Assembly (NCBI RefSeq): GCF_014648175.1
Contig: NZ_BMQP01000039.1
Coordinates: 1-64,000, forward strand
Source: Planobispora rosea
GTDB taxonomy: Bacteria; Actinomycetota; Actinomycetes; Streptosporangiales; Streptosporangiaceae
DNA: 64,000 nt
Direction of reading: 5' to 3'
Shown: positions 7,135-15,605 of the stretch, in pieces
Position numbering within the stretch: position 1 is the first letter of the stretch
How the letters are laid out: the number at the start of each line of letters is the position of its first letter
Program-made: the position numbers and the translations under genes
Notes under the pieces: generated by a model
Databases searched by the model: none
The model's input: the letters and a program-made list of their open reading frames with translations, nothing else
What the model was told of the DNA's origin: nothing

Positions 7135-9846
7135 ATGCTGTACGGACGAGCTGCGGAAACAGCCGTTATCGACCGGCTGCTGGAAGCGGCGCGCGCCGGC
7201 AGGAGCGGCGCGCTCGTCGTCCGGGGCGAAGCGGGGATCGGCAAGACGGCACTGCTCGATCACGCCGTCGCGGCCGCCGCCGAGCTGCGCGTGATCCGCG
7301 GGGCCGGGATCGAGGCGGAGAGCGAGCTGCCCTTCGCCGGCCTGCACCTGCTGCTCAGAGGGGTGCTCGATCGGGTCGCCGCGCTGCCTGAGCGGCAGGC
7401 CCGGGCCCTGAGCGGCGCGCTGGGCCTGAACGCGTCCGCCGAGGCCGTCGAAGGCGACAGGTTCATGGTCGGGACGGGCGTGCTCATGTTGCTCGCCGAT
7501 CTGGCCGAGCAGGCCCCCGTGCTCTGCGTCGTCGACGACGCGCACTGGCTCGACGCCGCGTCCGCGGAGGCGCTGCTGTTCGCGGCCAGGCGGCTGGAGG
7601 CGGAGGGTGTCGTCATGCTGTTCGCCGTGCGCGAGGTGCATGCTCCGGCCTTCCCCGCGCCAGGTGTGGACGAGCTGCGGCTGTCCGGCCTGGACCCGGA
7701 GACCGCGGCGAGCCTGCTCGCCGACGAGGCGCGTGACCTGCCGGTTCACGTCCGCGACCAGATCGTCCACGAGTCCGCGGGCAACCCGCTGGCCCTGCTG
7801 GAGCTGCCGGCCGCGCAGCGTGAGGGGCAGCTGGCCGCCGAGCCGTACGGCGTGCGGGTCCCCTCGCCGCTCAGCCGCGTCCAGCACATGTTCGCCGACC
7901 GGATCGCCGCGCTGCCCGAGGCCACCCAGACGCTGCTGCTGGTCGCCGCCGCGGAGGGCGACGGCGACCCGGCGAGTGTGTTCGCCGCGGCCAAGTTGCT
8001 CGGTGCGGACGCGGCCGACCTGGAACCCGCCGAGGAGCGGCGGCTGCTGGGCCTGGCGGGTGACCGGCTGGTGTTCAGGCACCCGCTGATCAGGACTGCC
8101 GCCTATCGCGGCGCCACGGTCACCAGGCGCCTCGCCGTCCATCGGGCGCTCGCGGACGTGCTCGACGGCGACCGGCGCGCCTGGCAGCTCGCCGCCGCGG
8201 CCACGGGACCCGACGAGCAGGTCGCCGCCGAACTCGAACGCACCGCGGAGAGCGCGCGACGCCGCGGCGGGCACGCCGCGGTCGCCGCCGCCTACGAACG
8301 CGCCGCCAGGTTCAGCGTCGAGCCTCGCGAGCGCGGACGGCGCCTGGCCGCCGCCGCGCGGGCCGCGGCCGACGCCGGGCAGCACGACCGGGCGGCCGCC
8401 TTCGCCGACGACGCCGCCCATCTGGTCTCCGATCCGGTGATCGGGGCCGAGATGGCCAGGATCAGGGCGGGCCTGGCCGACGAGCGCAGCAGCGCGGCCT
8501 CGGCGCACCAGCTCCTGGCCGACGCGGCCGACGCGGTCGCCGAGCCGTCACCCGGCCTGGCGAGCGGGCTGCTCTTCACCGCCGTCGAGACGGCGTGGAC
8601 CGCGGGCGACTTCGCCGCGGTACGGGCCGCGGCCGGACAGGCGCGGAGGCTGGGCCTCCCCGACGCCGCCCGCATCGGTGAACTGGCCACCTGCATCACC
8701 GCCCTCACCGAGCCGGACGGTGGGGTGGCCGAGGCGGCGCACGCCGTACGCCTGCTGCTCGATCGTGACCTCGCGGCCGGGTCCGGACTGCGGGACGAGG
8801 CCAGGATCGCCTGGTGGGAGCTGTTGCTCGGTGACTACGCCGCCGCGCATCGCCGGGCGGTGACCCTGGAGCGCGAGAGCAGAAGGCAGGGGGCGATCGG
8901 CGTGCTGCCCCGCGCGCTGATGCTGCTCGCCCGTACCCAGCTGTGGCGTGGCGCGCACCGCGACGCCCAGGTCAGCGCCACCGAGGGCATGCGCATCGCC
9001 CAGGACACCGGGCAGAGCCACCAGGTTGTCTTTCTCCGGGGAGTCCTCGCCCATCTCGCCGCGATCGAGGGCGACCAGGAGCGTTGCCGGCAGCTGACCG
9101 CCGAGATGACGGCACACGGCGCCGCGCCCGCCCACTCACGCGCCAAGGCCATTACCGCCCTGCTCGACCTGGGGCTGGGCAGGCACGAGGTCGCGCTGGA
9201 GGTCCTGTCGGCGACGGTGGCGGGCCCCAACAAACTGGGCACCGTGCACAGCCTGCCCGACCTGGTCGAGGCCGCGGTGCGGGCCGGACGGCCGGAACTC
9301 GGACGGGACGCCGCCCGTCACTACGCCGACTGGGCCGAGCACTCGGGACAGCCCTGGGCCCGGGCGATCGCCGCCCGCTGCGCCGCCCTGCTCGACGGCG
9401 ACGGGCAGGCCTGGGACCGGGCCCTGCGCCTGGACGAGTCCCCGCCGTTCGAACGGGCCCGCACCGAACTCCTGCACGGCGAGTGGCTGCGCAGGCAGCA
9501 CCGCCGGATCGACGCCCGCGGCCGGCTGAGATCGGCGCTGGAGACATTCGAACGGCTGGGCGCCAAGCCGTGGTCCGGGCGCGCCGCCACCGAGCTGCGC
9601 GCCACCGGCGAGACCCTGACCACCCGCGGCGACGACGCCGACCCGTTCGCCCGCCTCACCCCTCAGGAGCTTCAGGTGGTGCGGCTGGCCGCGGCAGGCC
9701 TGAGCAACAGGGACATCGGCGCCCAGCTCTTCCTCAGCCCGCGGACCGTCGGCTACCACCTCTACAACGCCTATCCCAAGCTCGGCGTCACTTCGCGCGG
9801 CGAACTGCCGTCCCTCCTGTCCACCGTCTCGCGCCCCGAGGCGTGA
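7135..9846 (+). CDS. LuxR-family ATP-binding regulator (LAL type)
   Basis: A 903-residue large ATP-binding LuxR regulator. Residues 1-300 are a STAND/AAA ATPase: 'LYGRAAETAVIDRLLEAARAG', Walker A GEAGIGKT (31-38) and Walker B-like 'VLCVVDDAHWLD' (about 122-133). The middle consists of degenerate helical TPR-like repeats. The C-terminus is a LuxR/FixJ helix-turn-helix, 'LTPQELQVVRLAAAGLSNRDI' then 'LSPRTVGYHLYNAYPKLGV'. LAL proteins activate catabolic or biosynthetic genes on binding a ligand and ATP. The upstream reductase genes on the same strand are candidate targets. No SD; a leaderless start is supported by TACACT 7 nt upstream. Confidence 0.92.
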   Translation: MLYGRAAETAVIDRLLEAARAGRSGALVVRGEAGIGKTALLDHAVAAAAELRVIRGAGIEAESELPFAGLHLLLRGVLDRVAALPERQARALSGALGLNASAEAVEGDRFMVGTGVLMLLADLAEQAPVLCVVDDAHWLDAASAEALLFAARRLEAEGVVMLFAVREVHAPAFPAPGVDELRLSGLDPETAASLLADEARDLPVHVRDQIVHESAGNPLALLELPAAQREGQLAAEPYGVRVPSPLSRVQHMFADRIAALPEATQTLLLVAAAEGDGDPASVFAAAKLLGADAADLEPAEERRLLGLAGDRLVFRHPLIRTAAYRGATVTRRLAVHRALADVLDGDRRAWQLAAAATGPDEQVAAELERTAESARRRGGHAAVAAAYERAARFSVEPRERGRRLAAAARAAADAGQHDRAAAFADDAAHLVSDPVIGAEMARIRAGLADERSSAASAHQLLADAADAVAEPSPGLASGLLFTAVETAWTAGDFAAVRAAAGQARRLGLPDAARIGELATCITALTEPDGGVAEAAHAVRLLLDRDLAAGSGLRDEARIAWWELLLGDYAAAHRRAVTLERESRRQGAIGVLPRALMLLARTQLWRGAHRDAQVSATEGMRIAQDTGQSHQVVFLRGVLAHLAAIEGDQERCRQLTAEMTAHGAAPAHSRAKAITALLDLGLGRHEVALEVLSATVAGPNKLGTVHSLPDLVEAAVRAGRPELGRDAARHYADWAEHSGQPWARAIAARCAALLDGDGQAWDRALRLDESPPFERARTELLHGEWLRRQHRRIDARGRLRSALETFERLGAKPWSGRAATELRATGETLTTRGDDADPFARLTPQELQVVRLAAAGLSNRDIGAQLFLSPRTVGYHLYNAYPKLGVTSRGELPSLLSTVSRPEA

Positions 9847-9909
9847 GCGGGTGCCACGGAACGCAAGGATCCCCGGAGGGACGCCCGCAGGGGCGCCCGC
9901 AGCCCGGCG

Positions 9910-10899
9910 TCACCGGCCCGGACGGCGCGGGGCAGCCTCCAGCGGGTGCTCCCTCAACCAGGTGAGGACCTGCTGGGCGTGCTCGTTCGGCGGGAAGATC
10001 GGATAGAAGACGTGCTCGATCCTTCCTTCCCGGATGATGAGCGTGTGGCGCCGGTAGAACCGCTTGCCGCCGGCCTGGAACGTCGGCAACCCCATGGTCT
10101 CGGCCAGTCGGAAGCCGGTGTCGGCGAGCATGGCGTACGGCAGCCGCAGCCGTTCCGCCACTCCGCGCAGATAGCCGGCCTCCTGCAGGGACATCCCGAA
10201 GACTCCGGCCGCGCCGGCGGCGATGAGGTCCTCGTAGTGGTCGCGGAAGTCGCACGCCTCCGGGGTGCAGCCGCGCGCGCCGGGGATGTTGTCCCAGCCG
10301 TCGGGCAGGTCGGCGTCCGGGGTGCCGATGAGCGGGAAGACATAGAGCACGTGGCGGCCTTCGCCCAGCGCGTGCAGGGGTACGGTCTCCCCCGTGGAAC
10401 CGGCCAACTCGATCGTCGGCACTGCCATGCCGGGCAGGTGGTCGGCTGCGCCGTCGTCCTCGGGCACCGGCAGGTTCGCAGGCAGTTCGTGGACGTCCGT
10501 CATATCGATCGCCTCCAGGTCGTCTGGCTGTAGGGGGAAGTTGCGGGCCGCCGCATGGCGCAGCCGCTGGACCAGCACGGCTCTGCGTTCGGTGAGCGCG
10601 TCGATCCAGCTGGTCAGCTCGTCGATGGCGGCCCGGTAGCCGGCCAGCGACGAGGGGCAGTCGTCGGCATGCGCGTGGCCGACCTCGAGGCATTCGAGAA
10701 AGGGACGTGTCCGTTCCACGGGGATGCCCAGCCGGTTGAGCTCGCGGATCTCGCGAGCGCGCCGGACGTCCTCGGCCGAGTAGTCGCGATAGCCGTTGCC
10801 GAGCCTGGCGGGAGCGAGCAGTCCCAGCGACTCGTAGTAGCGGATCGCCTTCGTCGTCACCTGCGCATCGCGCGCGATTTCACTGATCTTCATCTGCAT
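9910..10899 (-). CDS. MerR regulator fused to PrxQ/BCP-type peroxiredoxin
   Basis: A 329-residue fusion. Residues 1-115 are MerR: 'KISEIARDAQVTTKAIRYYESLGLL' winged helix, then a dimer coiled coil 'AAIDELTSWIDALTERRAVLVQRL'; Cys70 and Cys81 sit in its effector region. Residues about 150-325 are a thioredoxin-fold redoxin with GCTPEAC, the paired peroxidatic (Cys211) and resolving (Cys216) positions of PrxQ/BCP, and 'TLIIREGRIEHVFYPIFPP' at the end. One polypeptide can thus bind DNA and react with peroxide, suggesting a self-contained peroxide-sensing regulator. The promoter has a MerR-type dyad. No adjacent target is evident, so autoregulation is likely. Confidence 0.9.
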   Translation of the reverse strand: MQMKISEIARDAQVTTKAIRYYESLGLLAPARLGNGYRDYSAEDVRRAREIRELNRLGIPVERTRPFLECLEVGHAHADDCPSSLAGYRAAIDELTSWIDALTERRAVLVQRLRHAAARNFPLQPDDLEAIDMTDVHELPANLPVPEDDGAADHLPGMAVPTIELAGSTGETVPLHALGEGRHVLYVFPLIGTPDADLPDGWDNIPGARGCTPEACDFRDHYEDLIAAGAAGVFGMSLQEAGYLRGVAERLRLPYAMLADTGFRLAETMGLPTFQAGGKRFYRRHTLIIREGRIEHVFYPIFPPNEHAQQVLTWLREHPLEAAPRRPGR

Positions 10900-10913
10900 T
10901 CACCTGGGAGAAC

Positions 10914-10943
10914 CTTAAACATTGCCCTCAGGGGCAAGGTCAA
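10914..10943 (-). promoter_or_regulatory. MerR-type elongated promoter with dyad
   Basis: On the minus strand TTGACC (10943-10938) is followed by an 18-19-bp spacer and TTTAAG/TTAAGG (10919-10913). The spacer holds the perfect dyad TTGCCC-4-GGGCAA (10922-10937). Overlong spacers filled by a dyad are the hallmark of MerR-activated promoters. The start codon at 10899 is about 15 nt beyond the -10. Confidence 0.65.
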
Positions 10944-11193
10944 GGCGCAGGGCGGGCTCGTCCCTGCAGGTGGGGGCGTCTCTGCGGCTGATCACCGTAT
11001 ACGGGGAGGGCGATCGGCGGTCCGGGACTCCGTTCCCCCGCCCTGATCCATCGGAGATCGCGGTGATGCGGCGGCAGACTTCCCGGGCTGACAGAGCGGA
11101 TCCGATCCCCGTCACCCGTTCCGCTCCTCCCCGCGCCGGTTCAGGTGGTCGATCAGAACACCCAGCAGGGTCCGGGGATCCCCACTATGAGGA

Positions 11194-11550
11194 TCATGCC
11201 CTGTCCCCGGCGACACGTGCCGGCCTCTGCTGCGAACCGGAGCGGATGTGCCGCCTCACCAGGACGGCCAGCCCTGTCTGGAAGGCGAGCATCACCAGGG
11301 CGATCAGTCCCGAGGCGGCGGACATCTCCTCCTCCGAAAGCCCACCGATGCATTCCGTTATGTTGCCGCCCTCGTACAACACGACGCAGCTGCGCCCCAG
11401 GATCGCGGCGGTGATGAACCAGTCGGCGACCAGAAGGGGGACCGCTCCCAGGACGAGGGCCGGCACGACGTAATCCGCCCTGCCGCCTGCCGGGTCCGTC
11501 CTCACCGGAACAGGTTCGAGACGCCTGCCCATATCCGAATCAGGGCTCAT
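11194..11550 (-). CDS. Small membrane protein of unknown function
   Basis: I do not recognise a family. The 118 residues contain two hydrophobic helices, 'YVVPALVLGAVPLLVADWFITAAIL' (about 26-50) and 'SGLIALVMLAFQTGLAVLV' (about 80-98), joined by a loop with two cysteines and acidic residues ('CVVLYEGGNITECIGG'), and basic tails on both sides. The topology suggests both tails inside and the cysteine loop outside. The ATG at 11550 is chosen because TTAGGT lies 6-7 nt upstream; a GTG three codons earlier is possible. The flanking gaps (10900-11193 and 11551-11837) hold no other gene I can support. Confidence 0.6.
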   Translation of the reverse strand: MSPDSDMGRRLEPVPVRTDPAGGRADYVVPALVLGAVPLLVADWFITAAILGRSCVVLYEGGNITECIGGLSEEEMSAASGLIALVMLAFQTGLAVLVRRHIRSGSQQRPARVAGDRA

Positions 11551-11837
11551 ACCGAACACCTAAGCACAGGCAAGTGATCTCGTACCAGATCCGTGTCAGA
11601 ACGGACGGGAACCCACGAGAACGACATCCATACAGCCGAGCCGTCCTCATCGTCACGCCCGGCTCGGCGGTGAGCATTGAATCGTGCCGGGTGAACGTGT
11701 CGCCCGGGTGACGCGATTTGAGGACCGGCCTGTCTGCACAGCAGCACCGGGCAGAGCCGCAGGAGTACCCGGTTGCCGGCCAGGCGACGGCTCGTAATTC
11801 GATTGGGCGGATCCGGCGGGCTTGTTAACGTGCCTGA

Positions 11838-13385
11838 ATGCCCTCCCCGCACCCCCTGCTGCCGCGCTCGACACCGGCCGCCTCAGGGATGTCCTCACGC
11901 GCGATCACCGCGCTGCTGGACCGGCTCGACGCCCACTCCGTCGAGTGCCACTCCCTCATGATCGTCCACCGCGGCCACGTCATCGCCGAAGGCTGGTGGG
12001 CACCCTACGACGCCGACCGCCCGCACCTGCTGTACTCCCTGACCAAGTCCTTCACCGCCATCGCCGTCGGACTCGCCGTCACCGACGGACTGCTGTCCCC
12101 GGACGACCGCATCGCCCAGATCCTGCCCGAACACGTCCCGGCCGACCTGCACCGGCAGGCCCACCGCCTGACCGTCCACCACCTGCTGTCCATGACCACC
12201 GGACACCGCACCGACAGCCTCGCCGAGGCCTGGCAGCGCGAACCAGGCGACCTGGTCACGGGCTTTTTGCGGGTCCCGTTCCCCGACCCCGTCGGCACCC
12301 GGCACGCCTACGACAACCCCACCACCTTCATCCTGGCCCGGATGGTGGAAAAGGTCACCGGCCGCCCCCTGCCGGACCTGCTCGATGAGCGCCTGTTCCT
12401 GCCGATGGGCATCGACCACGCCGAATGGGACCGGGTGGCCAGCGGCGCCGCCTTCGGCTTCCACGGCCTGCACCTGAGGACCGAGGCCGTGGCCGCCTTC
12501 GGCCAGCTGCTGCTACGTGAGGGCCGCTGGGGCGAGCGGCAGCTCATCCCCCGCTCCTGGGTACGGCTCGCCACCCGGCCGCACATCGACACCCAGCCAT
12601 TCGAGGATGGATCGGGGAACGCCGACTACCTTCGCGGGTACGGCTACCAGTTCTGGATCTCGCGTCACGGCTACCACGGTGACGGCTCCTTCGGCCAGCT
12701 GTGCGTGGTGGTCCCCTCGCACGACCTCGTGGTCGCCGTCACCGGCGCCCACACGCGGGCCCAGGCCGTGCTCGACGCGATATGGGAGTGCCTGCTGCCC
12801 GGTGTGGGCCACGCGGCAAGCACCCCGGACGACGCGGCAAGCGCCCGCGACGACGCAGGAGACGCGGCGAGCACCCGCGACGACGCAGGAGACGCGGCGA
12901 GCGCCCGGGACGACGAGCTCCTCGCCGAGCGGCTGCGGCGGCTGTCGCTGCCGCCGGTGCCCGGATCGGCCGCCCCGCATCGGTCGGCCAAGGCCAGACT
13001 CGACGCCTCCACCGAGGACTCGGCGCTGCCCGACGCGACCACGGTGGCCGTCGATCCCGTGGGCGGCGGATGGCTCGTGCGCTTCGGGCCGTTCCCCGAG
13101 ATCGGGTCGCTCCCCGGCGCAGAGACGTTCCTCGACGTCGAGGTCGGCCACGGCGAATGGCGGGAGAGCTCACCGCTGGGCCGCCCCGTCGTCGCGACCG
13201 GCGCCTGGCAGGGCGACACGTTCGTCGCCGAGCTGTATGTGATCACCACCCCGCACCGGGTCCGGCTGGTGGTCGACACCGGCACGGGCACCGCGGTGGC
13301 CACGTGGAACATCGCGCCGCTGACCGGCTCCGATCTGCGGGTGCATCTGCGGTCACCGCTGATGACACGGCCCGATGTGGCGTAG
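11838..13385 (+). CDS. Serine hydrolase / class C beta-lactamase-like
   Basis: The 515-residue protein has an N-terminal beta-lactamase/D-aminopeptidase domain (about 1-330): SxxK as S-L-T-K in 'LLYSLTKSFTAIAVGLAV' (about residues 67-70), Y-x-N as YDN, and the late 'YHGDGSFGQLCVVVPSHDLVVAVTGA' that carries the HxG-like motif. No signal peptide is visible, so it may be cytoplasmic. A linker of Asp/Ala/Arg repeats (about 330-355) is encoded by 30-bp tandem DNA repeats, followed by a beta-rich C-terminal domain with 'PFPEIGSLPGAETFLDVEVG'. Start: TTAACG 7 nt before ATG suggests a leaderless message. Substrate unknown. Confidence 0.85.
   Translation: MPSPHPLLPRSTPAASGMSSRAITALLDRLDAHSVECHSLMIVHRGHVIAEGWWAPYDADRPHLLYSLTKSFTAIAVGLAVTDGLLSPDDRIAQILPEHVPADLHRQAHRLTVHHLLSMTTGHRTDSLAEAWQREPGDLVTGFLRVPFPDPVGTRHAYDNPTTFILARMVEKVTGRPLPDLLDERLFLPMGIDHAEWDRVASGAAFGFHGLHLRTEAVAAFGQLLLREGRWGERQLIPRSWVRLATRPHIDTQPFEDGSGNADYLRGYGYQFWISRHGYHGDGSFGQLCVVVPSHDLVVAVTGAHTRAQAVLDAIWECLLPGVGHAASTPDDAASARDDAGDAASTRDDAGDAASARDDELLAERLRRLSLPPVPGSAAPHRSAKARLDASTEDSALPDATTVAVDPVGGGWLVRFGPFPEIGSLPGAETFLDVEVGHGEWRESSPLGRPVVATGAWQGDTFVAELYVITTPHRVRLVVDTGTGTAVATWNIAPLTGSDLRVHLRSPLMTRPDVA
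12823..12914. repeat. In-frame 30-bp tandem repeats in the serine hydrolase linker
   Basis: About three units, two nearly identical, of a 30-bp sequence containing GACGCAGGAGACGCGGCGAG encode the peptide repeat DDAGDAASxR. The unit is a multiple of three, so copy changes would lengthen or shorten the linker without a frameshift. Confidence 0.75.
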
Positions 13386-13406
13386 GCGATCCAGGCCGGA
13401 CAGCGT

Positions 13407-13444
13407 TCAAGATCCTTCGGTGTCGAGCAGATGCCGGATCTTGA
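13407..13444. terminator. Possible bidirectional terminator
   Basis: TCAAGATCC (13407-13415) and GGATCTTGA (13436-13444) are a perfect 9-bp inverted repeat between two convergent genes. The 20-nt loop is long and there is no clear U tract, so confidence is modest. Confidence 0.4.
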
Positions 13445-13475
13445 CATCCCGACGGTCCGGTGAAGAGGCGCGGGG

Positions 13476-14123
13476 TCATTCGTCGTCCGGATCGGCCGGG
13501 CCCGCGGCCGGTGCGATCTGCGGCCGGGTAGCGGCCCCGTCGGCGATCTCACGTCCGTGGTTCAGCGTGTAGTCGAGCTGCCTGGCCAGGAGGGGGAGGT
13601 TCGCCGGAGGCAGATACGCCTCGGCGCCGGCGTCGAGCAGCCGTCGGACCGGGCCGGAGTACTGGATTCCCAGCTCGTGGTCCTCGATCTCGGTGACGAT
13701 GACGCGGGCTTTCGGGAACATCGATCGAAGTGCCGCGATCAGCTGCGGACTGCCTGGAGGTATCAGGAGCACATCGGTCGTCGCGGGGGCCGCATGCATG
13801 TCGAGCACGACGTAGTCCTCCCCGAGCTGGGTCGAAAGCGCCACCCGGGCCGCGGTCGACAGCTTCATCGCGGTGGCCACGACCGTCACGCCCTCGTCAT
13901 CCAGCGGTGCCTGATCGCCGGTCTCCTCTGACGCGCCGCGATCGACGACGGCGCCCTGGACCACGTCAACGGTGCTGGAGACCGTCGCGATCGACGCGCC
14001 GTCACGGGTGAGGACCAGGTTCTCACCCGGCTCGAGGGCGTCGATGAGCGCCACCACGTCTTCGGGAAGGCGGGTCACGTCGATTCGCCGCACGGAGCGT
14101 GGGGCGTGTTTCCGGGTCACCAT
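13476..14123 (-). CDS. Unknown protein with Phd-like N-terminal region
   Basis: The 215-residue protein starts MVTRKHAPRSVRRIDVTRLPEDVVALI; the segment 'LEPGENLVLTRDGASIATVSS' resembles the end of Phd/YefM antitoxin domains ('GE.VVITRNGKPVA'). The rest ('YVVLDMHAAPATTDVLLIPPGSPQLIAALRSMFPKARVIVTEIEDHELGIQYSGPVRRLLDAG') alternates strands and helices like a response-regulator or Rossmann-type fold, but I cannot name a family. The ATG at 14123 overlaps the stop of the small upstream gene (ATGGTGA), indicating translational coupling. No toxin gene is visible beside it. Role unknown. Confidence 0.6.
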   Translation of the reverse strand: MVTRKHAPRSVRRIDVTRLPEDVVALIDALEPGENLVLTRDGASIATVSSTVDVVQGAVVDRGASEETGDQAPLDDEGVTVVATAMKLSTAARVALSTQLGEDYVVLDMHAAPATTDVLLIPPGSPQLIAALRSMFPKARVIVTEIEDHELGIQYSGPVRRLLDAGAEAYLPPANLPLLARQLDYTLNHGREIADGAATRPQIAPAAGPADPDDE

Positions 14124-14308
14124 TCCCGGAAATCGATCATGTCCACGCCATCGGCGGCGACACGAAGGTGAGGCCGCGGAAAGGTGACCCGCACACTCGT
14201 TGCGGCGACGACGGCCTGCGTCGTGCACGGCCCCGGCCGCCCGGCGCAAGGCCCGTCTGCCGTGACGTGGTCGCCCACCCCGAAGGCGCCGCTCAACCAG
14301 GTGATCAT
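14117..14308 (-). CDS. Small unknown protein coupled to the Phd-like gene
   Basis: A 63-residue frame beginning MITWLSGAFGVGDHVTADGP and ending FREW. The start is well supported: GGAGGGGG stands 6-13 nt upstream of the ATG, one of the strongest SD sequences in the window. Its TGA lies inside ATGGTGA, overlapping the next gene's start by 7 nt. I recognise no family; the alternating hydrophobic pattern ('AVVAATSVRVTFPRPHLRVAADGVDMIDF') suggests a small beta-barrel. It is likely cotranscribed with the downstream 215-residue gene and may form a functional pair with it. Confidence 0.55.
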   Translation of the reverse strand: MITWLSGAFGVGDHVTADGPCAGRPGPCTTQAVVAATSVRVTFPRPHLRVAADGVDMIDFREW

Positions 14309-14410
14309 ACGAACCCCCTCCGCTGCCTTGATCTTGTTGGACGCCGCCGGACGACCGTTGGTTCGATGCCACGCCGACCGCGTCATGTCGCTCTCACACG
14401 TACGGCGGCC

Positions 14411-14431
14411 CGTCAGGATACCCTGACGAAT
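14411..14431 (+). promoter_or_regulatory. Dyad over a leaderless promoter
   Basis: CGTCAGG-4-CCTGACG (14411-14428) is a perfect inverted repeat that covers TACCCT (14419-14424), which ends 7 nt before the ATG at 14432. A protein bound here would block the -10. Confidence 0.5.
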
Positions 14432-14908
14432 ATGACGTTCAAGTCTCCTGACATCCCGGCCCACGAGGGCTTCGCCGCCCCGGTGCTCCCCACCGGTGAG
14501 CTGGCCTCATCCGCCGGCGCCTTCACCAAGACCTTCGTCGGCTACCAGGCCGCCTGTTCCTGCGGTTGGGCCGATCAGCGTCGGTTCCCGCCCACGCCGG
14601 AGGGGACCAAGGAGACGGAGTACCGGTGGTGGAGCCGGCACGCCGCCCCGCTGATCGCCGCCGCACCCCCCGGCGAGCTGGTGACCATGTCGGATCTCCT
14701 GTGCGAGCGGATCGTCAACCTCGCCGCCGAGCGTCCTCTCGCCGCCCTCACCCTGCTGTCCCGGCTGGAGAGCTGGCAGCGTACCCTGCTCGACCAGGCC
14801 GTCGCCGGAGCGCGGGAGACCGGTGCCTCCTGGGCGCAGATAGGGGAGGCGATGGGGATCTCCAAGCAGAGCGCCCACGAGCGGTTCAGGGCGCATGTGA
14901 GCTCATAG
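14432..14908 (+). CDS. Helix-turn-helix-tail protein of unknown function
   Basis: The 158-residue product has a small N-terminal domain with 'YQAACSCGWADQRRFPPTPEGTKETEYRWW' (one CxC pair and tryptophans, similar to short conserved domains in actinomycete proteins) and a C-terminal helix-turn-helix, 'ETGASWAQIGEAMGISKQSAHERF', that resembles sigma-70 region 4 or AsnC-like HTH motifs. It probably binds DNA. The ATG at 14432 is chosen because the preceding frame is unlike the family and a leaderless promoter with an overlapping dyad sits just upstream; the protein may bind that dyad itself (inference). Confidence 0.65.
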   Translation: MTFKSPDIPAHEGFAAPVLPTGELASSAGAFTKTFVGYQAACSCGWADQRRFPPTPEGTKETEYRWWSRHAAPLIAAAPPGELVTMSDLLCERIVNLAAERPLAALTLLSRLESWQRTLLDQAVAGARETGASWAQIGEAMGISKQSAHERFRAHVSS

Positions 14909-15046
14909 CCCGGTCCGCCGGACGCCTTCCCGGTACGCGGGGCAGGCACGGGGCAAGGAGGTGTCCCGCCGTTCCCGTCCGGCCGGATCACCCTCGCCAT
15001 CCCAAGATCTCGCCATCCCACGATGAGGCTGGAATACTGACTGATC

Positions 15047-15565
15047 ATGGACCTACGGCGGCTGATCCGCTCGTCCACCCTGCTGTACGCCGCGGCGGCC
15101 CCCTTGCTGTACGTCACGGCAACCATGATCGCGATCCAGCTCGCCGCCCACCCGACGGGACTCCACCCCTGGTACGAAACGCCCTGGAACGACGGACTGC
15201 TGGCGCAGCTGGACAGGGAGATCGCGTCGGCGCGGGGGTTCACGCTCGGCATCGCCTTCACCCTCGCCTTCGAGGCGGCCCTGCTCGCCGCGCTGGGTGA
15301 CCGTCTGAACCGTCGGTCCACCATCGGCGGTCTCGTGCTGTGCGCGGCCACCGGCATGGTCTACCTGATGAGCCTCGCCTTGGCCGGACTGGCCACTTAC
15401 GCGATCGTGCTGTATCCCTCGGGGGACGTCGATCTCGGATTGCTCTTCCCCGGCTGGTACTTTCCCGCACTGGTCGTCATCGGCGTCACGACCGTCGCCG
15501 CACTGGTCACTTGGCTGACCGTCGCGGTCAGGGACGCCTCAGCCGCCCAACGGTCAACGCTGTGA
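15047..15565 (+). CDS. Four-TM membrane protein of unknown function
   Basis: I recognise no named family. The 172 residues have four hydrophobic segments: about 12-32, 63-85, 93-118 and 132-158, separated by a periplasmic-looking loop 'HPTGLHPWYETPWNDGLLAQLD' and a short polar loop 'GDRLNRRSTIG'. Both ends are basic, suggesting they face the cytoplasm. The start follows TACTGA by 6 nt. It ends 40 bp from the convergent MerR gene; GGCCGGCCGG-type GC palindromes fill that gap. Confidence 0.6.
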   Translation: MDLRRLIRSSTLLYAAAAPLLYVTATMIAIQLAAHPTGLHPWYETPWNDGLLAQLDREIASARGFTLGIAFTLAFEAALLAALGDRLNRRSTIGGLVLCAATGMVYLMSLALAGLATYAIVLYPSGDVDLGLLFPGWYFPALVVIGVTTVAALVTWLTVAVRDASAAQRSTL

Positions 15566-15605
15566 TCGGAGCCGGGCGACGATACGGGGCCGGCCGGCCG
15601 GCGCG

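Noticed and set aside
5921-8508. Long minus-strand frames opposite the oxidoreductase and LuxR genes
   Set aside because: They mirror the third-position GC pattern of real plus-strand genes and show no recognisable domain.
12823-12914. Repeat cluster as a possible CRISPR
   Set aside because: Units are directly adjacent, in frame and without unique spacers; they encode a protein linker.
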